A DNA stretch of 25,027 nt, from positions 1 to 25,027 of the IMG/VR virus record IMGVR_UViG_3300028835_000771. The stretch is one strand, 5' to 3'. Every line of letters begins with the position of its first letter. Position 1 is the stretch's first letter. Positions 13,399-20,535 of this stretch are shown here, piece by piece. The position numbers were made by a program, and so were the translations under genes. This stretch comes from a virus. A model generated the notes under the pieces. It had not been told where the DNA came from. It did not search any database and saw nothing but the letters and a program-made list of their open reading frames with translations.

Positions 13399-14166
13399 AT
13401 GACCGAAAATGAAAATCTCGTAGAAATGATTAAAAAACAGGAGGAGGAGCAACCAAAGTTCTCTGAGTCTGACTTAGATACACCAACAGAAGAGGAAAAT
13501 AGAGAAGAAGGGGGTGAATCACAAGAAGAAAACGAAAACCAGACTCAAGAATATGAGATAAGTACTGTATCTCTTTCTACTTGGTTTGAACAGAACCATG
13601 AAAGGTTTGAAAATATAAATCATGTTAAGGTTGCTATTAGAGGAATCGACGCCTCGAAAACTTTGATTATGTCAGTTCTTGTTCCTGTTCAAGAAGGGAT
13701 TGGTGGAATCCCAAAACGTAAACTTTTTATCTTTGAAGATGCAGATACCACTCCAGTACTTGACCTTCCTGGTTTAAGTATGGAAGTTTTTAATAATGGT
13801 TTTAGAGTTGTTTATAATTTCAACGATGACATCTACTTAAAATGTTATGGAGTAAAAACTGGTTTGTTTGTTGTATTTTGTAAAAATATTAACAGTCAGT
13901 TAATTCCATATACATTTACAAAAGTAAAAAGGAAAGACTCTGGTTTGAACATAGTTAGGATTGGTACAGAAGAGATTATATCAAAACTACCTCAACCAGA
14001 AGATACTGAAGCTTTGCAGATATTATATAAACAAATAGTTAAACATATTAGTGGAATTAATACAAAACAAGACACAGTAAACTGGTTTTTGGAGAGACAA
14101 GAGTCAGTTATGGATATTAACCACCATTTGCAAATTGACAACATTTTGATTCGCACTTTACATTAA
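13399..14166 (+). CDS. Hypothetical protein with acidic disordered N-terminus
   Basis: 255 residues. Residues about 9-52 are dominated by Glu, Gln and Asn (EEENREEGGESQEENENQTQ) and are probably disordered; the remainder looks globular with several strands (KRKLFIFEDADTTPVLDLPG, then GFRVVYNFNDDIYLKCYGVK) and a C-terminal helical part. No enzyme motif is seen. GGAGAG lies upstream of the ATG. It is followed by the long hairpin at 14173-14233. Confidence 0.8.
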   Translation: MTENENLVEMIKKQEEEQPKFSESDLDTPTEEENREEGGESQEENENQTQEYEISTVSLSTWFEQNHERFENINHVKVAIRGIDASKTLIMSVLVPVQEGIGGIPKRKLFIFEDADTTPVLDLPGLSMEVFNNGFRVVYNFNDDIYLKCYGVKTGLFVVFCKNINSQLIPYTFTKVKRKDSGLNIVRIGTEEIISKLPQPEDTEALQILYKQIVKHISGINTKQDTVNWFLERQESVMDINHHLQIDNILIRTLH

Positions 14167-14241
14167 AGGGCCAGTACTGGTAGTAGAAGTTAATAAGAGA
14201 TTTGGATGGGATCTCTTTTCTATTACCAGTACTAAAATATA
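14165..14241 (+). promoter_or_regulatory. Long stem-loop that may bring a distant Shine-Dalgarno to the next start codon
   Basis: A 16-bp outer stem (arms 14173-14188 and 14218-14233, one G-U pair), a six-base bulge, a perfect 7-bp inner stem (AAGAGAT 14195-14201 with ATCTCTT 14211-14217) and a nine-base loop. The next ATG (14242) has no Shine-Dalgarno directly upstream, only AAAATATA. AAAGGG at 14165-14170 lies just before the hairpin; if the hairpin folds, the spacing from AAAGGG to ATG falls to about ten bases (CC plus AAAATATA). Confidence 0.6.
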
Positions 14242-14967
14242 ATGGACATCAATAAAAATTGTCGATTAGTTTTAAAGAACATTTATTTATATGATGTTAG
14301 AGCTTGTCACTATACAATATTGGAACGACTGGGTTTTGACCTTTCGAATATAGATAAACATGATAAAGAAAAACGGAACATCCAAATTGGAAAGTTGATG
14401 AAACAAAATCCTAGGTTTGTAAATGTATTACGAAGTCAAACAAATTATCTAATAGACGAATATCTACTAAGGAATCAAGTGAAGGACGAAGAGTTAATCT
14501 TAAGACAGTATGATGGGATTATTGTAACAAGAACATTAACAGAAGAGATAGGAGGTTATATCCCGCTTGAATTACGTTTGATGTTTGAGATTTTTATTAT
14601 ATCTATTGACCGGTCTAAGTACATTGCTTTTGACGGTAACGAGGTAATAATAAAAGGAGTCCCATATAAATATGAAAGAATTAACCAAATTTATGAAAAA
14701 ATTGTGAAGATAAACTTTAATATTCCGTCAAGGATATTTAAACGTTTACAAGAAATAAAAGATGAGATAATGTTTTCGAAAGACCCAGAACTGTTTTGTA
14801 TTCCTATGGAAGATGAGAAATATAATGTTTTCTTAAAGGAGTATGGCAGTCTCGAAATTACTAAACAAACAATGAAGATGATGGAAGTCGACGATATAGA
14901 CAGACAAAAGTACTTTGACTTCTATATCAAACCTTTTACGAAAAGTATTGTAGTCGAATTTGTTTAA
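14242..14967 (+). CDS. Hypothetical protein with palm-polymerase-like short motifs
   Basis: 241 residues. An in-frame stop nine bases upstream makes ATG 14242 the only normal start, although it has no adjacent ribosome binding site (see the hairpin just before it). The N-terminal third carries striking, conserved-looking blocks: YLYDVRACHYTILERLGFD at 15-33, DKEKRNIQIGKLMKQNPR near 41-58 and RQYDGIIVT at 88-96. In order and flavour these recall polymerase motifs A (Dxx-x-x-YPS), B (K-x3-N-x2-G) and C (YxD), but they are packed far too closely for a known DNA polymerase. The C-terminal half is helical and charged. I regard the function as unknown. Confidence 0.8.
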   Translation: MDINKNCRLVLKNIYLYDVRACHYTILERLGFDLSNIDKHDKEKRNIQIGKLMKQNPRFVNVLRSQTNYLIDEYLLRNQVKDEELILRQYDGIIVTRTLTEEIGGYIPLELRLMFEIFIISIDRSKYIAFDGNEVIIKGVPYKYERINQIYEKIVKINFNIPSRIFKRLQEIKDEIMFSKDPELFCIPMEDEKYNVFLKEYGSLEITKQTMKMMEVDDIDRQKYFDFYIKPFTKSIVVEFV

Positions 14968-14990
14968 CAAAAAAACAAAGAGGAGAAAAA

Positions 14991-16226
14991 ATGAACAAGA
15001 AAATTCTTGGTTTAATACTTATCGGTGTCGTTATAATTGTCGGTCTTATTTTAGGGGGTAGCCTTATTGAAACTGTAGAAAAGGGGACGTATCAAGTAAA
15101 ACAAGCTGCTGTATCTGGAAAAATGTCCGCTAAAATGGACCCTGGGTTATGGTTCCAGATGTTTGGTGATATTGAACCTTGGCCAAAGGCAGAAACTTTC
15201 TTCTTTACAGCTGATATATTAGAAGGAGAAAAAATAGATCAAAGCATTGAAGTTAGATTTGTAGATGGGTCATTATGTAATCTTTCTGGAACTCTACGTA
15301 TTATTCTTCCAATTACGGAATCTGAAGCGATTTCTTTAACGACTGTACGTGGACATAAAAAGTATAAAGATATGGAACAGAAATTGATTCTTCCTACAAT
15401 CAGAAATGTTTTAAGGTTAACAGCAAACCTTATGACTGCTAGAGAAAGTTATTCTACACAAAGGGCTGACTATGTAATGTGGGCTAGGGACCAGATTATA
15501 AACGGTTTGTACCAGACTACTGCTATAGAAAAGAAAATAAAAGATTTGGTTTCTGGTGAGATGGTTACCAAAACGTTCAAAGTAGTAAAAGTAGATGAAA
15601 ATGGGAACCCTCTCTATCATCCTAATCCTCTAAAGGGGACTGGTATTCGTTTGCAGAACTTTGAAATTAAAAAGTTTGTTTACGAGAAAAAGGTAAATAA
15701 CCAGATCGCCACTCAACAAGAAGCGTTAATGGCGGTTGCAACTGCTAAAGCAAAAGCTCAGGAGGCCGAACAGAATAAACTAACTCTTGAGGCACAAGGT
15801 AAAGCAAATGTAGCGAAAGCCCGATATGAAGAGGAACAAATTAAAGTTCGGGCTGTAGTTGTTGCTAATAGAGAAAAGGAAGTTCAGGTTATTGCTGGTG
15901 AACAGAGAAAAGCAGTAGCTAAACTTGACAAAGAAGCAGCTGCATTAACAAAGCAACAACAGATTCTTCTTGGACAGGGTGAAGCAGAAAGGAAACGGCT
16001 AGTACTAGCTGCTGATGGTGCCCTAAAACAGAAACTTGAAACCTATGAGAAAGTTATGTCGATATGGGCTGATGCTTTTTCTAAAAGGAAAGTTCCTTCT
16101 GTTATAATGGGAGGAGGAGGTGTTGATGGAGATGCATTGTCTATGTCAGACGTTATGTCGCTAATGGCAATGAGACAATTAGGATTAGATCTCAGTATTC
16201 CAAGAGGAGCAACTGTTGGTAAGTAA
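14991..16226 (+). CDS. SPFH/band-7 (prohibitin/flotillin-like) membrane protein
   Basis: 411 residues. One N-terminal membrane segment (about 5-24, LGLILIGVVIIVGLILGG), an SPFH domain (about 25-235) and a long Ala/Glu/Lys/Gln-rich coiled coil (about 240-350, e.g. AVATAKAKAQEAEQNK), then a short Gly-rich and Met-rich tail. This is the layout of HflK/prohibitin/flotillin proteins, which form oligomeric rings or cages on the inner membrane face and regulate proteases or membrane domains. AGAGGAG lies ahead of the ATG. A small membrane coiled-coil gene follows after a hairpin, suggesting a partner. Family assignment is solid; its purpose in the phage (membrane remodelling, superinfection control, protease control) is unknown. 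Confidence 0.88.
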   Translation: MNKKILGLILIGVVIIVGLILGGSLIETVEKGTYQVKQAAVSGKMSAKMDPGLWFQMFGDIEPWPKAETFFFTADILEGEKIDQSIEVRFVDGSLCNLSGTLRIILPITESEAISLTTVRGHKKYKDMEQKLILPTIRNVLRLTANLMTARESYSTQRADYVMWARDQIINGLYQTTAIEKKIKDLVSGEMVTKTFKVVKVDENGNPLYHPNPLKGTGIRLQNFEIKKFVYEKKVNNQIATQQEALMAVATAKAKAQEAEQNKLTLEAQGKANVAKARYEEEQIKVRAVVVANREKEVQVIAGEQRKAVAKLDKEAAALTKQQQILLGQGEAERKRLVLAADGALKQKLETYEKVMSIWADAFSKRKVPSVIMGGGGVDGDALSMSDVMSLMAMRQLGLDLSIPRGATVGK

Positions 16227-16231
16227 ACCCG

Positions 16232-16264
16232 AAGTCCCTGGAACTATAAACGTTTCAGGGACTT
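16232..16264 (+). terminator. 13-bp hairpin (one G-U pair) after the SPFH gene
   Basis: AAGTCCCTGGAAC, loop TATAAAC, GTTTCAGGGACTT, six bases after the stop codon. There is no U-tract after it, so it may tune expression of the next gene or stabilise the upstream message rather than end transcription fully. Confidence 0.45.
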
Positions 16265-16286
16265 ACCTAAGAAGGAGTGATTGATT

Positions 16287-16580
16287 ATGTTAGCGCAAGC
16301 TTTATTATCTTTTGTACTGATCATTGTTATTATATGGCTGGGTATGAAGTTTATAGTGAAACCATACTTGAGAAAAAATGAGATTGATCTTGAAAATTTA
16401 ATAAAAAAGAAGAAAGACTTAGAAACGAAAAGATTGGAACTTCAAGCTAAGAGACAAGAAGTAGAAGTGACATTTGACTTGAAACAAGTAGAAGACGAAA
16501 TTAAATTATGTGCGGAAGAGATTGAAAGACTCGAAAAGAAAAGAGGAAGAAGGAAAAAAAAGAATGAAACTGAAACTTGA
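16287..16580 (+). CDS. Small membrane-anchored coiled-coil protein
   Basis: 97 residues from the ATG at 16287, nine bases after AAGGAG; a TTG at 16281 is too close to that site. One membrane segment at about residues 4-24 (ALLSFVLIIVIIWLGMKFIV), then a highly charged coiled coil (KKKKDLETKRLELQAKR...) and a Lys/Arg-rich end (KKRGRRKKKNETET). It lies directly after the SPFH gene and could interact with it at the membrane; that is inference from position and shape. Its 3' end overlaps the next gene by 17 bases. Confidence 0.75.
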   Translation: MLAQALLSFVLIIVIIWLGMKFIVKPYLRKNEIDLENLIKKKKDLETKRLELQAKRQEVEVTFDLKQVEDEIKLCAEEIERLEKKRGRRKKKNETET

Positions 16581-16956
16581 TTTTATAACTAACTCTAGTT
16601 CCTCTAGTTTTGTTATTTGGGGATCGACATTTGATATCGAAAAGCTCAGACAAGATTTGGGAGACAAATATAAAGAATATATAAAAAATGAAGAGTTGGA
16701 AGCAAAAAACGATGACGATGTTTTTGAGTCATTTACTGAATTTATTTATGAATATTTCAATAAGAAAGACTTAAGTATGCAAAGATATTCTTGGGCTGAC
16801 GAAATTGATATTGGAATGGAAATAACTAATATGAAAGAAGACGAGACACTACGAAGTTTTAAGAATAGAATAATTAGGTCATTTAAAGCCTGTGGTATAA
16901 GTGGTGTTAAGTATGAAGATCTTCAATATATAGAAAGATGCTGGATGGACGGATAG
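16564..16956 (+). CDS. Hypothetical protein with N-terminal DFITNSSSSSF motif
   Basis: 130 residues from the ATG at 16564 (an in-frame ATG at 16510 would lie deep in the previous gene and lacks a site; AAGAAGG is upstream of 16564). It begins MKLKLDFITNSSSSSFVIWG. I recall this DF(I/V)TNSSS(S/T)SF opening from many otherwise unrelated uncharacterised phage and bacterial proteins, always at the extreme N-terminus; its role is unknown to me. The rest is acidic and helical with no known domain. Confidence 0.8.
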   Translation: MKLKLDFITNSSSSSFVIWGSTFDIEKLRQDLGDKYKEYIKNEELEAKNDDDVFESFTEFIYEYFNKKDLSMQRYSWADEIDIGMEITNMKEDETLRSFKNRIIRSFKACGISGVKYEDLQYIERCWMDG

Positions 16957-16965
16957 GAGCTTATT

Positions 16966-17580
16966 ATGACTAATTTAAAACCATCAATACTGAATATTGG
17001 TGCTGGAAAAATAAAACCTCTATGGTTGGATAGCCTAGAAACTTATTTTCTAGTTAACCTTGATCCAATGTATTCTCCCCCTGGAAGTCTAAAAAATCGT
17101 GGTGCAATTGAAGAAAAACATTGTTTTTGGAACCATAGTAAACTACAAACAGAAGAAGTTTTTTGTAATGAATCATGGGAAAATTTTCTTCCAAAATACT
17201 TATATTATTTTGATAAAATTGTAATTTATAGATTTCTAGAACATGTTCCGATGGTTAAAGTTCCGTTTTTTATATACCTTCTTTCTGAATGTTTAAATGT
17301 TAAAGACCCAGTTGATGTAATTGTTCCAAATTATGAGAAATTGGCGAGTCGAGTCCTTAAAGAAGACCCTTTTTCTCCAAGTTTTGAAGCAGAAAATATC
17401 TTAACTACAACTGAACTTCTAAATGAACCATATGATCCACATGCAAGCATTTGGACACCAAAACGAGCTAAATATTTCTTTGAGTTAGAAGGAAGGTTCG
17501 AAGTAAAGGGAGTTATAGAAGATTATGAATTTAAAGGTCGAGATATATATATGTGGTTCTTTGCTGAGAAAATAAAATGA
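16966..17580 (+). CDS. SAM-dependent methyltransferase-like protein
   Basis: 204 residues. ILNIGAGKIKP at 9-19 fits motif I of class I methyltransferases (hhxhGxGxxx), NLDPMYSPP follows as the acidic motif II, and a later RFLEHVPMVKVPFFIYLL matches the xxLEHh segment typical of Methyltransf_11-like folds. The C-terminus ends YMWFFAEK, like the final strand. No substrate-specific motif is visible (no DPPY or PC motif), so DNA methylation is not suggested. TAGGAG precedes the ATG. The stop overlaps the next start (ATGA). Confidence 0.7.
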   Translation: MTNLKPSILNIGAGKIKPLWLDSLETYFLVNLDPMYSPPGSLKNRGAIEEKHCFWNHSKLQTEEVFCNESWENFLPKYLYYFDKIVIYRFLEHVPMVKVPFFIYLLSECLNVKDPVDVIVPNYEKLASRVLKEDPFSPSFEAENILTTTELLNEPYDPHASIWTPKRAKYFFELEGRFEVKGVIEDYEFKGRDIYMWFFAEKIK

Positions 17581-17939
17581 AGAAGTCTCTTAGTGGTCCG
17601 TTGCGTATCCATTCCTTCCCTAACTCGACTGGACAAGGAGACAGAAGAACAGTTCATGAGGCTACTTATATTATAAAAGTAGATCAAGATGGAATAAATT
17701 TTATAAAGAATAGATGGGGTAGTACTGGAAGAATGTCAAAAGAGGAATTGGTAGAGTTCTGTGTCAATATCCTTACAGAAAACCAGTTTAGAAACTTCAA
17801 TATTTTTAGAAAGGTTTTTGAAGACGATTTAAGAAAGGCTATTGGAGGAGTTGTAAATTTTCATACTATGAGAACTTCTAGTAACAATTTTAGGAAGTTT
17901 GTAAGAAAGATGAAAGAAAGGGGTTGTAATATATCATGA
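17577..17939 (+). CDS. Hypothetical protein, 120 residues
   Basis: A small basic protein: Arg/Lys-rich with HSFPNSTGQGDRRTVHEATY near the start and GRMSKEELVEFCVNILTEN in the middle, the second a probable helix. No recognised domain. Its start overlaps the methyltransferase-like gene by four bases and its stop overlaps the next start by four (ATGA at both ends), so all three are translationally coupled. Confidence 0.75.
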   Translation: MKKSLSGPLRIHSFPNSTGQGDRRTVHEATYIIKVDQDGINFIKNRWGSTGRMSKEELVEFCVNILTENQFRNFNIFRKVFEDDLRKAIGGVVNFHTMRTSSNNFRKFVRKMKERGCNIS

Positions 17940-18856
17940 GTTTTGAAGAACGAGCTGAGTCTATGGACTTAGTTAACCTTGGTGCTGGTTGTTTTCTTTA
18001 TTCTGATAGATATGGTGAAGTAATTTACAGGAAGTTAATTACAATGAAGGGACCAGGACATGATCTCTTAGATGACTTTGAATTGCCTTACCTTGCGTTA
18101 TTTATTAAGAAGGAGGGAAGTGATCAGTTTCGTTTTGTAGGATTGCTTTCTGACCTGTATAAGTTTGTTGGGAATGATATTCTTAACCAACAAATAAGAG
18201 ACTCCATTTCTGAAACCAGAAACCCAATTTTAATTGAGCGACCTTTTTTCTCTGGTAACTTAGCACAGATGCATAATGAGATCATTATCCAACATCCTTC
18301 GAATGTTCCGCAAATTGGAGACATTTATCCAATGCTTATAGTAAGGAACAGCTATAATGGAACTAGAAAAGCTATTGTTGAGTTTGGTATATGTATGTCC
18401 GAGACAAACTACTTACCAAGACAAGGAGATCTCTCGGGAAATCCCAATGACTGGAATTGGACTGGATTTGGTTTTAGAACTAAACTGGGTACGATATCTC
18501 AAGTACATATTGAAAGTTCAAGAGCTGAAGTAAGTGCTGCTGTTGGAAATTATATCTCAGTTTTTTCGCAGAATATTGTGTCTCTTATTGAAGATAATTT
18601 CAATAGTTCTTTACCAGAAGATGACGTGTTAAGAATTTTAGACCTTATTGAAGAAGTTGGTAAAAAAAGAAGAGAGAGGGTATCAGTTATGTTAGAGGAA
18701 TTAACTAATCAGTCACCAGTTACTTCTAACTGGAACATGTTTCTAGCCATAACTAGATTTAGTAGTAGTGAGAGAAATCTTAATGCTAAAGTTTTGTTAG
18801 AAGACATTGCTGAACGGGTCCTGATAGTTCCGAACCAGATGGTGGCTTTTTTATAA
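17936..18856 (+). CDS. DUF932-like phage protein (tentative)
   Basis: 306 residues. A central stretch, IGDIYPMLIVRNSYNGTRKA (about 121-140) leading into EFGICMSETNYLP, resembles the NSYDGS...RLVCxNG region of DUF932 proteins common in phages and plasmids, although the usual RLxCxNG is altered here. The C-terminal third is helical (IVSLIEDNF...RILDLIEEVGKKRRERVSVM). AAAGGGG lies 12 bases before the ATG. Function of DUF932 proteins is unclear. It is the last gene before the intrinsic terminator at 18864-18897. Confidence 0.75.
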   Translation: MSFEERAESMDLVNLGAGCFLYSDRYGEVIYRKLITMKGPGHDLLDDFELPYLALFIKKEGSDQFRFVGLLSDLYKFVGNDILNQQIRDSISETRNPILIERPFFSGNLAQMHNEIIIQHPSNVPQIGDIYPMLIVRNSYNGTRKAIVEFGICMSETNYLPRQGDLSGNPNDWNWTGFGFRTKLGTISQVHIESSRAEVSAAVGNYISVFSQNIVSLIEDNFNSSLPEDDVLRILDLIEEVGKKRRERVSVMLEELTNQSPVTSNWNMFLAITRFSSSERNLNAKVLLEDIAERVLIVPNQMVAFL

Positions 18857-18863
18857 AGTTATG

Positions 18864-18897
18864 AAAAGAAGGACAGATTTTCTTCCTTCTTTTTTTG
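18864..18897 (+). terminator. Rho-independent terminator
   Basis: AAAAGAAGGA (18864-18873), ten-base loop, TCCTTCTTTT (18884-18893), running directly into more T residues to 18897. A 10-bp stem plus T-tract right after the 306-residue gene closes this transcription unit before the tail gene. Confidence 0.75.
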
Positions 18898-18947
18898 TAC
18901 CTTTGTTTTCGTAAGTAGTTTGAACAAATTATAAAAAGGAGATGTTT

Positions 18948-20219
18948 ATGCCTTCAGAGAGATACTATGTTCCTACTAGAGGATATGATATTCAAATGAC
19001 AATCAAGAACTTAGATTTTACAAATGATCTTCGTTCAGTTAGAATTGTTTCGTCTTTGAGTACTGCCTATCAGGTCGTTTTGTTAGAATTGCTAGCTGAC
19101 CCTAGTGATTTTATCTTACAAGATATTTTTGGAACAGATCCAATAAAGTTAAATGTAAGATATCTTGGTCAACCAGGAGCTCCACCAATGGAACAAGTAG
19201 ATCTAGAATTGATGTACGCTAAAGCAGATTCTAAAATTGTTCAAAAACAAGAAACTCCAGAAACAGTCCTTCAGAAAGAAAGAACTCCATTTATAATACC
19301 GACTGTTTGTCGAAAGCCATTTAAAACTATGAGCACAATTGTTAATGAAGTTTATACTGGTGTGACTCTGAGACAAATTCTGGAAGATTTAGCAGGAAAA
19401 GTAAATGTTAGTTTAGAGTACGACTCTGACGGTGAAAATAAACAGCTTATTGACCAAGTTTGTATTCCTCCAACTACTTTCTATAAAATTATAAAAGAAG
19501 AGTCTAATGTAGGTCCTGACGAGTTCGATGGGTATTTAGATAAGAGGTTTGGTTTATTTGAAGGAGTACCAGGAGTATTTTGCCAACATGACAATAAATT
19601 GTATATAAAGAACCTTACTAAAAAGTTAAATAAGAATCAAACATTTACAGTATATCAATTAAGTGCTGGGGGAGAAAGAAACGAAAAGATAATTGATAAG
19701 AGTATCGATGGAAAAAACTTTTATACATATACAGAGATAGATAATGATTTTTCTGCTAATGCAAAGTTTGCGATTATGGCGCCGACGTTAAGATACGTTA
19801 TTAAACCTTCAAATAAACTATACTATATAATTGAACAAGACTTAAAAACTATCTGCGCTAATTACGGACTAATTTACAAAAACAAAACTATTCAAGTTGA
19901 TCCTGATATATCAACAGAAACGAGAGTTCGATACTATAATGATGATACTGGATATTCCCTCTCGTCTACTCAGTTTGACTCAAGAGTTGCAAGAATAATG
20001 TCAGACTTAGCTACTGTTAGTATAGACTTAGAAAGGAACTTACCAATTTTAAATTTAATGAATGTTGGTGAACCAGTAAAGTTTGATACTAGAGCAGCAG
20101 ACTATGTTGATTTGTCTGGAAAATATATTTTGTGGTCTAGCGAATTAGTTTTCAACAAATCAGGAGAATGGCAGTCAGTTGCTAGAATCAACTTAATTAG
20201 AACGAACAAAAAAATATAA
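18948..20219 (+). CDS. Probable tail/baseplate protein (late-control/hub-like)
   Basis: 423 residues from the ATG at 18948, which stands six bases after AAGGAG (18936-18941 region); the in-frame ATG at 18942 abuts that site. The protein is strand-rich with no signal or membrane segment. The N-terminal part (YDIQMTIKNLDFTNDLRSV..., then ADPSDFILQDIFGTDPIKL) and the closing strand-rich domain (GEPVKFDT...GKYILWSSELVF) look like the strand-rich folds of phage baseplate-hub or gpD-like proteins. This rests on general pattern and on its position before the terminase and tape-measure-like genes. It lies directly after a terminator, so it probably has its own promoter in 18898-18935. Confidence 0.65.
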   Translation: MPSERYYVPTRGYDIQMTIKNLDFTNDLRSVRIVSSLSTAYQVVLLELLADPSDFILQDIFGTDPIKLNVRYLGQPGAPPMEQVDLELMYAKADSKIVQKQETPETVLQKERTPFIIPTVCRKPFKTMSTIVNEVYTGVTLRQILEDLAGKVNVSLEYDSDGENKQLIDQVCIPPTTFYKIIKEESNVGPDEFDGYLDKRFGLFEGVPGVFCQHDNKLYIKNLTKKLNKNQTFTVYQLSAGGERNEKIIDKSIDGKNFYTYTEIDNDFSANAKFAIMAPTLRYVIKPSNKLYYIIEQDLKTICANYGLIYKNKTIQVDPDISTETRVRYYNDDTGYSLSSTQFDSRVARIMSDLATVSIDLERNLPILNLMNVGEPVKFDTRAADYVDLSGKYILWSSELVFNKSGEWQSVARINLIRTNKKI

Positions 20220-20236
20220 TTTTTTGTACAAAAAAC

Positions 20237-20276
20237 TTTCCTTAGGCGCTGTTTCCAGCGTTTTATCCTAAGGAAA
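20237..20276 (-). terminator. Intrinsic terminator for the leftward small gene
   Basis: Outer 10-bp stem TTTCCTTAGG/CCTAAGGAAA, inner 5-bp stem CGCTG/CAGCG, six-base bulge. Read leftward, the inner loop is GAAA (a GNRA tetraloop) and the hairpin is followed at once by GTTTTTTG. Read rightward, an A-rich run follows, so the strand choice is clear. An additional 16-base palindrome (TTTTTT GTAC AAAAAA, 20220-20235) lies beyond it. Confidence 0.75.
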
Positions 20277-20285
20277 AACAAAAAA

Positions 20286-20381
20286 CTAATATTTTGTAAG
20301 GTTTCTCTTACTAAAACAAGTAACATAATCGCTGCTGATTCTTAAGGTCTTAAATTTGTCAAGATCATTTCTAGCTAGCAT
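20286..20381 (-). CDS. Leftward small protein, 31 residues
   Basis: The only leftward gene I support. ATG at 20381 has AAGGGG five bases upstream on its strand, the frame runs 31 codons to TAG, and nine bases later a strong intrinsic terminator pointing the same way begins. The product starts MLARNDLDKFKTLRIS and ends SKRNLTKY: basic, soluble, one Cys. It is unlike any family I know. Short length makes the protein call uncertain; the transcript could instead be a small regulatory RNA. It sits between the tail gene and the terminase, opposite to both. Confidence 0.5.
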   Translation of the reverse strand: MLARNDLDKFKTLRISSDYVTCFSKRNLTKY

Positions 20382-20391
20382 GATTTCCCCT

Positions 20392-20535
20392 TTTTCTTGT
20401 TAGAACATTTAGTTTTAGTCAGCGAAAAAACAACCTCACCTTTACTTCAATTATTAATATATATAGAATTTCCAGATATATAGAATTATCTAAAGTATAG
20501 AACAAAATATAAATAAACCTTCTATTAGGTAAAAA
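20392..20535. promoter_or_regulatory. Divergent control region between the leftward small gene and terminase
   Basis: An AT-rich spacer. It holds two exact copies of ATATATAGAATT (20459-20470 and 20476-20487, 17 bases apart) and a third related TATAGAA at 20496, which extends to TATAGAACAAAA as also seen at 12781-12792. Both flanking genes face away from it, so it should carry promoters in both directions. I cannot tell which bases are the actual promoters. Confidence 0.4.
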
